From Streptomyces sp. NBC_01669 (lineage in GTDB: Bacteria; Actinomycetota; Actinomycetes; Streptomycetales; Streptomycetaceae): DNA of 64,000 nt. The number at the start of each line of letters is the position of its first letter. Position 1 is the stretch's first letter. A program made the position numbers and the translations under genes. The notes under the pieces were generated by a model. That model was not told where the DNA came from, did not search any database, and saw nothing but the letters and a program-made list of their open reading frames with translations. This document shows, piece by piece, positions 37,370-49,469 of this stretch. The DNA lies in contig NZ_JAPEQG010000001.1 in assembly GCF_026339735.1 (NCBI RefSeq), positions 2,976,001 to 3,040,000 on the forward strand. The letters run 5' to 3'.

Positions 37370-39481
37370 TCAGCCCGAGACGCTCGCCCGGCCGTTCTCG
37401 ATGTGCCCCATCAGCCGGCGGCGGAACACGTCGTCCCCGTCGACGGTGACGGACAGGTCGTACCAGCCGTGCGCGTCGGCGGCCGAGTGGACGACCGTAC
37501 GGCTCCGGCCGGGCTTGACCTTGATGGTCCGGGTCCAGTCGCGCAGGTCCGCCTCGTCGACGTACCCCAGCGGGCGGACGGTGAAGGTGAGCGTCCGCTG
37601 CCCCGTGTTGCGGAGGGTGACGTGCAGATCTCGCTCGTGGGCGTCGATCCAGGTGGCGACCTCGGGTCCGCCGGTGGCGGGTCCTGCGAACTCGCGCCGG
37701 AAGCCGTTCGGCCCGGTCACCGTGAACCGGTACGCGTCTCCGGTCAGGGGGACCGCCCATTGCGCCGTGCCCCGTACGTCCTGGTGCTGCGGTACGGAAA
37801 ACTCGCCCGCGTACGGGTACAGCGCGAAGTGTGCCGACGAACGGCCCGTGTTGCTGAGGGCCACCCGCACTGCCCCGTTCGCCACGGTCGACTGGGCGTC
37901 CGGCTGGTACGGCAGCGGGCGGGCGGGCCGGACGCCGGGCTCCTGTACGGGCATCTGCTGGACGGCCGGCGGCTTCGGCTGCCAGCGTCCGCTGAACGCC
38001 GGAATGGCGCCGGGCTGCTCGACCTCGGGCCTGCGCAGCCCGCGCGTGAAGTCGAACGCAGAGGTCAGATCGCCGGTGACGGTGCGCCGCCAGTCACTGA
38101 TGTTCGGCTCCTCCACACCCGTCCACCGCTCCAGGAAGCGGATCACCGAGGTGTGGTCGAAGACCTCGGAGCAGACGTAGCCGCCCACGGTCCACGGCGA
38201 CACGACGAGCAGCGGCACCCGCACGCCGAGGCCGGTGGGCTTGGAGTCCCACTGTTCCTCGGTCACCTCGGGCGGTGCCACGGGCGGCGGGACGTGGTCG
38301 AAGAAGCCGTCGTTCTCGTCGTAGTTGATGATGACGGCGGTGTGCCGCCACACATCGGGGTGCTTGCCCAGCGCGTCCAGGACCTTGTAGACGATCGTCG
38401 CGCTGTGGATCGGGGAGGAGACGCTCGGGTGCTCCGAGTCGACCGCCGACGGCACCAGGTAGGAGACCTCGGGCAGTGTGCCCGCCGCCACGTCCGCGGC
38501 GAACGCGTCGGCCAGCGTGCCGGTCTCGACCCGGCGCAGCGCCCGCTCGAACAGGCTGCGTTCCGTGTCCGTCAGCGTGGCGACACCGTCCTCCAGCAGA
38601 CCGAGCAGCCTGGCCCGCTCCGCCGCGTCGTCCGTGTCGCGGACGGCCGCGTAGAAGGACTCCATGTAGGTGTGGCCACCGGTCTTCGCCAGCGCCTTGC
38701 GGGCGATCGCCTTGAAGGTGGCGAAGAACTCGATCTGGTTGTCGGTGAAGTTCTCCCACTCGGTGTACGTCTTCCAGCTGTGCCCGGCCTTCTCCAGCCG
38801 CTCCGCGTACGTGGACCAGCCGTACCCCGGATGGGTTCCCTCGCTGTACGCGTCGTTGCCGACCGCCCGCTTGCCGTTCGCCTCGAAGCCCGTCTTCCCG
38901 CTCCACAGGTGGTTGCGGTTGGGGCTGGTGGAGGTGTGGATGGACGAGTGGTAGGCGTCGCAGACGGTGAAGGTGTCGGCCAGTTCGTAGTGCAGCGGGA
39001 TGTCGCGGCGGTCGTAGTACGCCATGGTGGCGGCCGTCTTCGCGGTCACCCAGCCATTCATCCAGCCGCCGGCCCATGCCTTGCCGCCGCCACTCCAGGA
39101 GTGGTCTAGGGCGCCGATGTACTGGAGGTCCTTCTTCTGCGTCGCGGCGGCGTCCCGGACCGGGAAGGGCAGCACGGAGGTGCCGGCCGCGCCCGGCTGC
39201 TCGAAGACCGGCTTTCCGGAGGGCAGCTCGATCGCATTGCGGTCGCCGAACCCGCGTACGCCGCGCAGGGTCCCGAAGTAGTGGTCGAAGGAACGATTCT
39301 CCTGCATCAGGATCACCACGTGCCTGATGTCCCCGAGCCCGCCGCCGGACCCCGCCGCAGGCGAAGGCTGTGCGGCCATCGCGGCCTGCAGCGACGGCGG
39401 CAGCAGCGAACCGGCCGCCGCGACGCCGAGCGCGCCGCCACCCAGCGCGAAGAGCCGTCGCCGTGAAATGTCCGTGGTCAA
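37370..39481 (-). CDS. Phosphocholine-specific phospholipase C, secreted
   Basis: The 703-residue enzyme hydrolyses phosphatidylcholine or sphingomyelin outside the cell. A twin-arginine signal (SRRRLFALGG, residues 6-15) directs Tat export. The catalytic alkaline-phosphatase-like domain starts VILMQENRSFDHYFGTLRGVRGFGDRN (about 57-82), with ENRSFDHYFG as the active site, and continues through INYDENDGFFDHVPPP. Two C-terminal DUF756 domains follow, the last ending LMGHIENGRASVSG. A truncated paralogue lies at 2404-2779. Confidence 0.92.
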   Translation of the reverse strand: MTTDISRRRLFALGGGALGVAAAGSLLPPSLQAAMAAQPSPAAGSGGGLGDIRHVVILMQENRSFDHYFGTLRGVRGFGDRNAIELPSGKPVFEQPGAAGTSVLPFPVRDAAATQKKDLQYIGALDHSWSGGGKAWAGGWMNGWVTAKTAATMAYYDRRDIPLHYELADTFTVCDAYHSSIHTSTSPNRNHLWSGKTGFEANGKRAVGNDAYSEGTHPGYGWSTYAERLEKAGHSWKTYTEWENFTDNQIEFFATFKAIARKALAKTGGHTYMESFYAAVRDTDDAAERARLLGLLEDGVATLTDTERSLFERALRRVETGTLADAFAADVAAGTLPEVSYLVPSAVDSEHPSVSSPIHSATIVYKVLDALGKHPDVWRHTAVIINYDENDGFFDHVPPPVAPPEVTEEQWDSKPTGLGVRVPLLVVSPWTVGGYVCSEVFDHTSVIRFLERWTGVEEPNISDWRRTVTGDLTSAFDFTRGLRRPEVEQPGAIPAFSGRWQPKPPAVQQMPVQEPGVRPARPLPYQPDAQSTVANGAVRVALSNTGRSSAHFALYPYAGEFSVPQHQDVRGTAQWAVPLTGDAYRFTVTGPNGFRREFAGPATGGPEVATWIDAHERDLHVTLRNTGQRTLTFTVRPLGYVDEADLRDWTRTIKVKPGRSRTVVHSAADAHGWYDLSVTVDGDDVFRRRLMGHIENGRASVSG

Positions 39482-39622
39482 GTTGAGCCTCCCGAGTCCG
39501 GTCGTACAGCCGGGAAGCTAATGAAGTCAGGTGGCTGCGGAAAGGCCGCCGCACGGCCCGGCGGTGAACGTCCAAGAGGTCGCCCGGGAAAGTCCAACCC
39601 GTTTACCCGGTGGGAATGCCGG

Positions 39623-40882
39623 TCACACCCCGATCGTGTGCAGCGCTCCCCACAGAGCGAGCGTCGACGCGGCCAGGGTCCCCGGTACGGTCAGCAGCCC
39701 GAGCCGGGTGAAGTGGCCGAGTTCGGGCGCGGCGCCGTGGGTGTGCAGGATGCGACGCCAGAGCAGGGTCGCGAGCGAGCCGACGTAGGTGAGGTTCGGG
39801 CCGAGGTTGACCCCGATCAGGGCGGCGAGCAGCGGTCCCGGTCCGGCCGCCGCGACAACCGGGAGCAGGGCCAGGATCGCGGGCAGGTTGTTGATCAGGT
39901 TGGCGAGCACCGCCGCCACCGTGGCCACCGCCAGCAGCGCCGGCAGTGACGAACCGTCGGGCAGGAGTGCGCCGATCCCGGTGCCGAGGCCGTGGTCGAC
40001 GACCGCCTTGACGACGACGCCCAGGGCGAGCACGAACAGACAGAACAGCGGGTGAGCGGCGTGCACCAGCCCCTTGACCGTGGTCTTCCGCTGTCCCAGC
40101 GCACGGACCGCGAGAACAGTCGCCCCGGCCAGCGCCGCCCACAGCGGTTCCGCTCCCGCGAACGAGGTGACGACGAAGCCCGCCAGCGTCGCGGCGAGGA
40201 CGACGAGGGTGAACACCGGGACACCGGGCCCGCCCTCGTCCGGCTCCGGCGGGTGCGCGCCCGCTGCCAGGTCGGCGGCGAAGACGCGGCGGAAGACGAC
40301 GTACTCGACGGCGATCGCCGCCAGCCACGGCAGGGTCATCAGCGCGGCGAAGCGGGTGAAGGAGAGGCCGCTCGCGGTGAACGCCAGAAGATTGGTGAGG
40401 TTGGAGACGGGAAGCAGCAGGGACGCCGAGTTGGCGAGATGGGCGCAGGCGTAGACGTAAGGGCGGGGACGGGCGCCGACGCGGGCGGCCGTGGCGAGGA
40501 CGACGGGTGTCAGCAGGACCACGGTCGCGTCCAGGCTGAGCACGGCCGTGATCAGCGCGGCGACGACGAAGACCCCGCCGAGCAGCGGCCCGGTCCGGCC
40601 TCGGCAGAGCCGGGCGACCAGATGGCCGGCGGCCACGAACAGTCCTTCGTCGGCACAGAGCTGGGCCAACACGAGAATCGCGGCGAGGAAGCCGACCACC
40701 GGCAGCAGGCCGCCGATCTGAGCCCGGGCCTCGGCGAACGGCACGGCGCCAATGACGACGACCAGCAGGGCCGCGGGTACGGCAACGGTCGCCTCGGGCA
40801 GCCCTCCGGGGCGTACGACGGCGAACGCCAGCACCGCGAGGAGCAGCGCGACGGAGACGATTTCGGCGGTGACGGTGTTCAG
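39623..40882 (-). CDS. ArsB/SLC13-like anion permease
   Basis: The protein has about 11 membrane helices and the two-repeat arrangement of the ArsB/NhaD ion-transporter superfamily: LDATVVLLTPVVLATAAR and NSASLLLPVSNLTNLLAF in the first repeat, LINNLPAILALLPVV and NLGPNLTYVGSLATLL in the second. It could export arsenite or another anion. No arsR or arsC is nearby. The start is taken as CTG 40882 because GGAG lies 9 bases upstream and homologues begin there; GTG 40834 would remove part of the first helix. Confidence 0.75.
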   Translation of the reverse strand: MNTVTAEIVSVALLLAVLAFAVVRPGGLPEATVAVPAALLVVVIGAVPFAEARAQIGGLLPVVGFLAAILVLAQLCADEGLFVAAGHLVARLCRGRTGPLLGGVFVVAALITAVLSLDATVVLLTPVVLATAARVGARPRPYVYACAHLANSASLLLPVSNLTNLLAFTASGLSFTRFAALMTLPWLAAIAVEYVVFRRVFAADLAAGAHPPEPDEGGPGVPVFTLVVLAATLAGFVVTSFAGAEPLWAALAGATVLAVRALGQRKTTVKGLVHAAHPLFCLFVLALGVVVKAVVDHGLGTGIGALLPDGSSLPALLAVATVAAVLANLINNLPAILALLPVVAAAGPGPLLAALIGVNLGPNLTYVGSLATLLWRRILHTHGAAPELGHFTRLGLLTVPGTLAASTLALWGALHTIGV

Positions 40883-40913
40883 CGGACTTTCTCCAGGCGC
40901 GGGAGGAACAGGA

Positions 40914-40950
40914 AGGGGCGGTGCACCCGGTCAACGGGTGCACCGCCCCT
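40914..40950. terminator. Terminator between permease and gatB
   Basis: AGGGGCGGTGCACCCG (40914-40929) pairs perfectly with CGGGTGCACCGCCCCT (40935-40950) around a 5-base loop. It is 28 bases beyond the gatB stop and 32 bases upstream of the permease start, so it ends the gat operon and isolates the permease gene. Confidence 0.8.
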
Positions 40951-40977
40951 TCATCTGCGTGCAGCGGCAGGAAGGGC

Positions 40978-42486
40978 TCAGCCTTCGACGCCGAGCTTCT
41001 CCAGGATCAGCTCGCGGACGCGGGCCGCGTCCGCCTGGCCGCGGGTGGCCTTCATGACCGCGCCGACGAGCGCGCCCGCCGCCGCGACCTTGCCGCCGCG
41101 GATCTTGTCCGCGATGGCCGCGTTGGCGGCAATGGCCTCGTCGACGGCCGTGCCCAGCGCACCCTCGTCCGAGACGACCTTCAGGCCGCGCTTCTCGACG
41201 ACGGTGTCCGGGTCGCCCTCGCCCGCGAGGACACCCTCGATGACCTGGCGCGCCAGCTTGTCGTTGAGGTCACCCGAGGCGACGAGCTCGGTCACCCGGG
41301 CGACCTGCGCCGGGGTGATCGCCAGCTCCTCCAGGGCGGTGCCTGTCTCGTTGGACTGCCGGGCCAGCTCGCCCATCCACCACTTGCGGGCCTGGTCCGA
41401 CGGGGCGCCCGCCGCGGTCGTGGCGACGATCAGGTCGACCGCGCCCGCGTTGAGGATCGACTGCATGTCGAACTCGGAGACGCCCCACTCCTCGCGCAGC
41501 CGGTTGCGGCGCACGCGCGGCAGCTCGGGAAGCCCCTTGCGCAGCTCCTCGACCCAGTCGCGGGCCGGGGCGACGGGCACCAGGTCCGGCTCCGGGAAGT
41601 AGCGGTAGTCCTCGGCGTTGTCCTTGATTCGGCCGGCCGTGGTGGAGCCGTCCTCCTCGTGGAAGTGCCGGGTCTCCTGCACCACCGCGGCGCCGGAGTT
41701 CAGCACCGCGGCGTGGCGCTGGATCTCGTAGCGGGCGGCACGCTCGACGGAACGCAGCGAGTTCACGTTCTTCGTCTCGGAGCGCGTACCGAACGTCTCG
41801 GTGCCGTTCGGACGCAGCGACAGGTTCACGTCGCAGCGCATCTGGCCCTGCTCCATGCGGGCCTCGGAGACGCCCAGCGCCTTGATGAGCTCGCGCAGCT
41901 CGGCTACGTACGCCTTCGCGACCTCGGGGGCACGCGCGCCCGCTCCCTCGATCGGCTTGGTGACGATCTCGATGAGCGGGATGCCCGCGCGGTTGTAGTC
42001 GAGCAGCGAGTGGGACGCGCCCTGGATACGGCCGGTGGCGCCGCCGACGTGCAGCGACTTGCCGGTGTCCTCCTCCATGTGGGCGCGCTCGATCTGCACC
42101 CGGAAGATCTCCCCGTCCTCCAGCTGGACGTCCAGATAGCCGTTGTAGGCGATCGGCTCGTCGTACTGCGAGGTCTGGAAGTTCTTCGGCATGTCCGGAT
42201 AGAAGTAGTTCTTCCGGGCGAAGCGGCACCACTCGGCGATCTCGCAGTTGAGCGCGAGGCCGATCTTGATGGCGGACTCGACGCCGATCGCGTTGACGAC
42301 CGGGAGCGAACCGGGCATGCCGAGGCAGGTCGGGCAGGTCTGCGCGTTCGGCTCCGCGCCCAGCTCGGTCGAGCAGCCGCAGAACATCTTGGTCTTGGTG
42401 CCGAGCTCGACATGGACCTCAAGGCCCATGACGGGGTCGTACGTCGCGAGGGCGTCCTCGTACGGCACCAGGTCAGTGACAGTCAC
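40978..42486 (-). CDS. gatB: Asp-tRNA(Asn)/Glu-tRNA(Gln) amidotransferase subunit B
   Basis: The 502-residue subunit phosphorylates misacylated Glu-tRNA or Asp-tRNA and with GatA converts it to Gln-tRNA or Asn-tRNA. The zinc-type Cys motif is at the N-terminus (CGCS and CPTCLG). [17 protein letters not shown] sequence opens the catalytic cradle (here [12 protein letters not shown]). The C-terminal helical YqeY-like tail recognises tRNA. GTG 42486 follows GAGAGGG. A small membrane protein gene separates it from gatA, 16 bases upstream. Confidence 0.95.
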   Translation of the reverse strand: MTVTDLVPYEDALATYDPVMGLEVHVELGTKTKMFCGCSTELGAEPNAQTCPTCLGMPGSLPVVNAIGVESAIKIGLALNCEIAEWCRFARKNYFYPDMPKNFQTSQYDEPIAYNGYLDVQLEDGEIFRVQIERAHMEEDTGKSLHVGGATGRIQGASHSLLDYNRAGIPLIEIVTKPIEGAGARAPEVAKAYVAELRELIKALGVSEARMEQGQMRCDVNLSLRPNGTETFGTRSETKNVNSLRSVERAARYEIQRHAAVLNSGAAVVQETRHFHEEDGSTTAGRIKDNAEDYRYFPEPDLVPVAPARDWVEELRKGLPELPRVRRNRLREEWGVSEFDMQSILNAGAVDLIVATTAAGAPSDQARKWWMGELARQSNETGTALEELAITPAQVARVTELVASGDLNDKLARQVIEGVLAGEGDPDTVVEKRGLKVVSDEGALGTAVDEAIAANAAIADKIRGGKVAAAGALVGAVMKATRGQADAARVRELILEKLGVEG

Positions 42487-42502
42487 GGTGAAACTTTCCC
42501 TC

Positions 42503-42742
42503 TCAACCCAGCAGTACGTCGTCGTCGCCCAGGCGCTTCAGCTCTCGGTAGAGCAGAGCGATGCCGGTGGCGATGGCGGCAGCGGAGACGACGGCGTCGA
42601 CCAGCCGGAGCGTGTCGTGCTCGAAGCGTGCCTTCTTGGCCTGCTTGAGCACGCCGATCGCGCCGAAGGCGGTGGTGCCGATGGACAGGTACGTACCGGT
42701 CTTGGACTTCTTGAAGCCCTTGGCCTTGGTCAGTGCGCTCAC
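42503..42742 (-). CDS. Small membrane protein in the gatCAB operon
   Basis: The 79-residue protein begins at GTG 42742, whose GTGA overlaps the stop of gatA, so the two are translationally coupled; GGAGG lies 10 bases upstream. The sequence has a basic start ([15 protein letters not shown]), one or two hydrophobic helices (about 17-35 and 45-65), and a charged end. From memory a similar gene sits between gatA and gatB in S. coelicolor. Function is unknown. Tight coupling suggests it is not random, and a membrane role or a chaperone role for GatA could be tested. Confidence 0.8.
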   Translation of the reverse strand: MSALTKAKGFKKSKTGTYLSIGTTAFGAIGVLKQAKKARFEHDTLRLVDAVVSAAAIATGIALLYRELKRLGDDDVLLG

Positions 42743-44241
42743 AGTGACGGAGCCTCCTCCAGCAGCGGGTGCCCCCACTTTTCCACGAAGGCGGCCTCGA
42801 CTGCGGCCCCGACCTTGTACAGCCGGTCGTCCTTCATGGCGGGGGCGATGATCTGCAGACCGACCGGCAGGCCGTCCTCCGGTGCCAGACCGCAGGGCAA
42901 CGACATGGCGGAGTTGCCGGCCAGGTTGGTCGGGATGGTGCACAGGTCGGCCAGGTACATCGCCATCGGGTCGTCGGCACGCTCGCCGATCGGGAAGGCG
43001 GTGGTCGGGGTCGTCGGGGAGACGATGACATCCACCTGCTCGAAGGCCTTCTCGAAGTCCCGCGTGATGAGCGTGCGAACCTTCTGCGCCGAGCCGTAGT
43101 ACGCGTCGTAGTAGCCGGAGCTCAGTGCGTACGTCCCGAGGATGATGCGGCGCTTGACCTCGTCGCCGAAGCCGGCCTCGCGGGTGAGCGCGGTGACCTC
43201 CTCGGCGGACTTCGTGCCGTCGTCGCCGATCCGCAGGCCGTAGCGCATGGCATCGAAGCGGGCCAGGTTGGACGAGCACTCGGACGGCGCGATCAGGTAG
43301 TACGCCGACAGACCCAGGTCGAAGGACGGGCAGTCCAGCTCGACGATCGTGGCGCCGAGCGACTTCAGCAGCTCGACCGACTCGTTGAAGCGCTGGACGA
43401 CACCGGCCTGGTAGCCCTCGCCGGAGAACTGCTTGACGACACCGATGCGCATGCCGTCGACGCTGCCGTTGCGGGCGGCCTCGACGACGGGCGGGACCGG
43501 GGCGTCGATGGACGTCGAGTCCAGCGGGTCGTGTCCGGCGATCACCTCGTGCAGGAGGGCCGCGTCCAGGACCGTGCGGGCGCAGGGGCCGCCCTGGTCG
43601 AGAGAGGACGAGAAGGCGACCATGCCGTAGCGGGAGACGCCGCCGTAGGTGGGCTTGACGCCGACGGTCCCGGTGACGGCGGCGGGCTGGCGGATGGAAC
43701 CGCCGGTGTCCGTACCGATGGCGAGGGGGGCCTCGTACGACGCGAGAGCGGCCGAGGAGCCACCGCCGGAGCCGCCCGGGATGCGGGTGAGGTCCCACGG
43801 GTTGCCGGTCGGGCCGAAGGCGCTGTTCTCGGTGGAGGACCCCATGGCGAACTCGTCCATGTTGGTCTTGCCGAGGATGACGACGTCGGCCGCCTTCAGC
43901 TTCTTGGTCAGGGTCGCGTCGTACGGCGGGACCCAGCCCTCGAGGATCTTCGAGCCGACGGTGGTCGGCATGTCCTTCGTGGTGAAGATGTCCTTGAGCG
44001 CGAGCGGGACGCCGGCCAGCGGGCCGAGCTTCTCGCCCGCCGCCTTCTTCGCGTCGACGGCGCGGGCCTGCGCGAGCGCGCCCTCACGGTCGATGTGCAG
44101 GAAGGCGTGGACCTTCTCGTCGACCGCGTCGATCCGGGCCAGGTGCGCCTCGGTGACCTCGACTGCCGTGAGCTCACCGGAGGCGATCTTCGCGGCGATC
44201 TCGGCAGCGGTGAGCTTGATGATGGAGCTGTTGTCCGTCAT
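42739..44241 (-). CDS. gatA: Asp-tRNA(Asn)/Glu-tRNA(Gln) amidotransferase subunit A
   Basis: The 500-residue amidase releases ammonia from glutamine for GatB. The Ser-cisSer-Lys triad is found in [20 protein letters not shown] (Lys near 78) and [13 protein letters not shown] (near 155-165). The amidase signature region is intact. It starts at ATG 44241, 5 bases after the gatC stop, and overlaps the start of the small membrane protein downstream. Confidence 0.96.
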   Translation of the reverse strand: MTDNSSIIKLTAAEIAAKIASGELTAVEVTEAHLARIDAVDEKVHAFLHIDREGALAQARAVDAKKAAGEKLGPLAGVPLALKDIFTTKDMPTTVGSKILEGWVPPYDATLTKKLKAADVVILGKTNMDEFAMGSSTENSAFGPTGNPWDLTRIPGGSGGGSSAALASYEAPLAIGTDTGGSIRQPAAVTGTVGVKPTYGGVSRYGMVAFSSSLDQGGPCARTVLDAALLHEVIAGHDPLDSTSIDAPVPPVVEAARNGSVDGMRIGVVKQFSGEGYQAGVVQRFNESVELLKSLGATIVELDCPSFDLGLSAYYLIAPSECSSNLARFDAMRYGLRIGDDGTKSAEEVTALTREAGFGDEVKRRIILGTYALSSGYYDAYYGSAQKVRTLITRDFEKAFEQVDVIVSPTTPTTAFPIGERADDPMAMYLADLCTIPTNLAGNSAMSLPCGLAPEDGLPVGLQIIAPAMKDDRLYKVGAAVEAAFVEKWGHPLLEEAPSL

Positions 44242-44246
44242 GACTT

Positions 44247-44543
44247 TTAGTCCTCCCCCAGGATCTGCGGCACCTTGAAACGCTGCTGCTCCTGGGCCGG
44301 GGCGCCGGAAAGCGCCTGCTCGGGGGTGAGCGACGGACGGACCTCGTCCGCGCGCATGACATTGGTCAGCGGCAGCGGGTGGGAGGTCGGCGGTACGTCT
44401 TGGTCGGCGACCTCGGAGACGCGGGCGACCGCGCCGATGATGTCGTCGAGCTGACCGGCGAAGTGATCGAGCTCTTCGCCCTTCAGCTCCAGACGCGCCA
44501 GCCGGGCGAGGTGGGCGACCTCCTCGCGCGTGATGCCAGGCAT
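44247..44543 (-). CDS. gatC: Asp-tRNA(Asn)/Glu-tRNA(Gln) amidotransferase subunit C
   Basis: The 98-residue subunit wraps around GatA and stabilises the complex. It begins [20 protein letters not shown] and ends with [10 protein letters not shown], the C-terminal motif that inserts into GatA. GAGGAT precedes ATG 44543. It is first in the gatC-gatA-small-gatB operon. The 236-base stretch upstream (44544-44779), between gatC and the rmdB stop, has no gene and presumably holds the operon promoter. Confidence 0.95.
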   Translation of the reverse strand: MPGITREEVAHLARLARLELKGEELDHFAGQLDDIIGAVARVSEVADQDVPPTSHPLPLTNVMRADEVRPSLTPEQALSGAPAQEQQRFKVPQILGED

Positions 44544-44779
44544 GCAGCGATCCTCAGGGGTGAGTGTTGTGGTTTTGGCCCCAATCCTATGGGGTCCGCC
44601 ATGGGAGGGGCCGCCACCCGGGGAACACCCGGCTCTGTTCTGCGCGTATCGGGGCCGGTCGGGCCCGTCGAGAAGGTCCCCCGTGCGTGTGAGGCGTCCT
44701 CGATGCCGTGGGGGAGAACGAGGGCAGGACGCCACCCGCGCGTTCCGGGCTCTTCCCTCCTACCGGCCGGCCCACCCGC

Positions 44780-46942
44780 TCACGTCGTCGCCGGACGCGA
44801 GGGGACCCCTCGCCCGGGGGACCGCGGCTCAAGCTCGGCCACCCCCGTCGCCGCAGCCGCGGCTGCGGCCGCAGCCGCGGCTTCCAGCTCGGCCGGCCGA
44901 CGCCACCCGTGCTCGCCGCGCGCCCTCAGCCAGGCCGTCGTCTCCTGGGGCGGCATCGCGGCAGCCACCAGCCACCCCTGCACCGCGTCGCAGCGCAGGT
45001 CCCGCAGCCGCTCCCACGTCTCGTCGTCCTCGACCCCCTCGGCGACGACCAGCAGGCCCAGCGAGTGGGCCAGGTCGATCGTGCAGCGGACGATCTCCGC
45101 GTCCTCCTGGTCGACAGCCAGCCGGGCCACGAACGACCGGTCGATCTTCAGCTCGCTGACCGGCAGTCGGCGCAGGTGGACCAGCGAGGAGTAACCCGTA
45201 CCGAAGTCGTCGAGCGACATCTTCACGCCGTGCCCGGTCAGCCCGGCCAGCGTGTCCGCGGCGCGCTGCGGGTCCTCGAGCAGCACGTGTTCCGTGATTT
45301 CCAGCTGCAGGGAGCCGGGAGGAACGCCGTGCCGGGCGAGCTGGGCCGCCACGCCGCCCGCGAAGCCGGGGGTGTGGACGTCGCGCGGGGAGACGTTGAC
45401 CGCGACGGGGACGAGCAGCCCCTGGGCCCGCCACCGGGCGACCTGCGCCAGCGCCGTCTCCAGCACGTACTCGGTGAGGTGCGGCATCAGGCCCGACGAC
45501 TCGGCGATGGCGATGAACTCGTCCGGAGGGACCCGCCCGCGCTCCGGATGCACCCAGCGCACCAGCGCCTCGAGTCCGGCCACCTGCCCGTCGAAGCGCA
45601 CCTTCGGCTGGTAGTGGAGCTCCACCTCACCGGCGTCCAGGGCGCGCCGCAGATCACCGAGGAGACCGAGCCTGTCCGGGGTGTTGCTGTCCCGCTTCGA
45701 CTCGTACACCTCGACGCCCGTGCGGTCCCGCTTGGCCTGGTACATCGCCACGTCGGCGCGCCTGAGCAGCCCTTCGGCGTCCAGTGCGTGCTCGGGGTAG
45801 ACGGCGACACCGGCACTGGCCTCCAGCACCAGGGTGAGTCCGTCGAGGTCCAGCGGTGAGGAGAGCTCGGCGACGAGATGGCGGGCGACGCGCTGGGCGC
45901 TGGTGGTGGAGTCCGCGGTCGGGAGCAGTACGGCGAACTCGTCGCCGCCGAGCCGCGCGGCCTCCGCTCCGCGCGGCAGGGCCAGCCGGAGCCGTTCCGC
46001 TATCTGCAGCAGCAGCCGGTCCCCCGCCAGATGACCGAGGGTGTCGTTGACGGCCCGGAACCGGTCGAGGTCGATCAGGACGAGGGCGGATCTGGCACCG
46101 ATGGTCTCGGCGTCCTCCAGGGCCGTCCAGGTGCGTTCCAGCATCCACTGCCGGTTGGGCAGTCCGGTCAGCGGGTCCCGCAGCTGCTCCTCGGCTCTGG
46201 CCCGGGCGATCCAGAGGGTGGAGTCCAGGGCGATCAGCGGAACCGCGAAGAGCGGCAGCAGGACGGGGGCGGCCATCGCGACGACACAGATCAGCGGGGC
46301 GATGCCGAGCAGGGCGACCGCGACGAGCCCCTGCCGCAGCAGGGCCGTGCGTGCGACGGTCGGCAGTCCGCCGCCCTGGTGTGCCCGCGCATACCACAGG
46401 AGGACCCGGGTGACGAGGAGGTAGGTGGCGGCGGCGAGGAGGACTTCCGGGGCTGCGTCGATACCCCAGTCGAGTGGCTGCCAGGGCGACTCGACGGTCT
46501 GCACCTCACCGAACGCAGCGAGGACCAGCGCCGCCGCCCCTATCCCCAGAATGTCCACCGCCCCGTGCAGCAGCCCCTGCGACCAGCGGTGTCTTCGTGC
46601 CACGCCGACGAGGACGACGACGACCATGCTGACGAGCCCGGCGGCCACCCAGCCGTAGAGCAGCAGGACGGCCAGCGTGAGGGCGGCGCCGGATCCGGTC
46701 CCGCCCCACCAGCGGTCGCGCCCGAGGGCCACCAGATGGCCGACGATGATTCCGGTGAGGACGGCGAGTGACCAGCCGGCCGCGCCGTCCGGGAAGAGCG
46801 CGTGCCCGTCGCTCACAGTCCGGTAGGAGCCGGTCACGAGCTGAACAGTGGCGATCGCCATGACGACGGCACCCACTTTGGGGGTGAGGCCGACGAAACC
46901 TTGCAGCCGCGACACCGGTGCGGCGCTCTCGGTCGGTTTCAT
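44780..46942 (-). CDS. rmdB: Membrane GGDEF-EAL c-di-GMP protein (RmdB-like)
   Basis: The 720-residue protein has about eight membrane helices (20-260), GGDEF (about 265-430) and EAL (about 440-690). RLGGDEF is intact but the I-site is absent (PRGA replaces RxxD). The EAL motifs are complete: LEALVRW, EITEH, DDFGTGYSS, and VAEGVE, so phosphodiesterase activity is likely. Position between ligA and gatC matches, from memory, rmdB of S. coelicolor, which lowers c-di-GMP and promotes development. The C-terminus has a poly-Ala tract of 11 residues. ATG 46942 follows GAGAGGGACGGA. Confidence 0.9.
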   Translation of the reverse strand: MKPTESAAPVSRLQGFVGLTPKVGAVVMAIATVQLVTGSYRTVSDGHALFPDGAAGWSLAVLTGIIVGHLVALGRDRWWGGTGSGAALTLAVLLLYGWVAAGLVSMVVVVLVGVARRHRWSQGLLHGAVDILGIGAAALVLAAFGEVQTVESPWQPLDWGIDAAPEVLLAAATYLLVTRVLLWYARAHQGGGLPTVARTALLRQGLVAVALLGIAPLICVVAMAAPVLLPLFAVPLIALDSTLWIARARAEEQLRDPLTGLPNRQWMLERTWTALEDAETIGARSALVLIDLDRFRAVNDTLGHLAGDRLLLQIAERLRLALPRGAEAARLGGDEFAVLLPTADSTTSAQRVARHLVAELSSPLDLDGLTLVLEASAGVAVYPEHALDAEGLLRRADVAMYQAKRDRTGVEVYESKRDSNTPDRLGLLGDLRRALDAGEVELHYQPKVRFDGQVAGLEALVRWVHPERGRVPPDEFIAIAESSGLMPHLTEYVLETALAQVARWRAQGLLVPVAVNVSPRDVHTPGFAGGVAAQLARHGVPPGSLQLEITEHVLLEDPQRAADTLAGLTGHGVKMSLDDFGTGYSSLVHLRRLPVSELKIDRSFVARLAVDQEDAEIVRCTIDLAHSLGLLVVAEGVEDDETWERLRDLRCDAVQGWLVAAAMPPQETTAWLRARGEHGWRRPAELEAAAAAAAAAAATGVAELEPRSPGRGVPSRPATT

Positions 46943-47244
46943 TCCGTCCCTCTCACAGCCGGCGGTGCCGATGTCACCTGTTGTCCCGCTCCCATGCCAC
47001 CACGGCCCCACGGCGGTCGTGCAGCCGGGGCTCGGCAGGCGCACGACTCAACAGTAGGCCGCGAAACCCCCTACGGGCAGCGCTCTACAGCTCTTGCTCG
47101 AATGCAATCCGACTATCCGTCAGCGTCTGTTATGCGCCGAACGGGTGAACTCGGACGTCCCGACCGGGCCCCCTTGCCCGGACGGACCCGTTCCATATCG
47201 CCTCCCGCCCCGTCCCGAACCCCGTCCGGTGCCACCGCGGCCCG
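46943..47244. other. Intergenic region rmdB-ligA without a gene
   Basis: About 300 bases between the rmdB start and the ligA stop, both on the minus strand. It contains the rmdB promoter and ribosome site near 46945-46958. The part 47080-47160 is less GC-rich than the rest. I saw no gene, terminator hairpin or RNA. Confidence 0.4.
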
Positions 47245-49455
<2,211 letters not shown>

Positions 49456-49469
49456 TTACCCGATACCCG

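Noticed and set aside
37370..39481. Idea that the intact phospholipase C is the source of the fragment at 2404-2779
   Set aside because: The C-terminal halves are similar in pattern but differ in many residues, so the fragment is from a different paralogue, not a recent duplicate.
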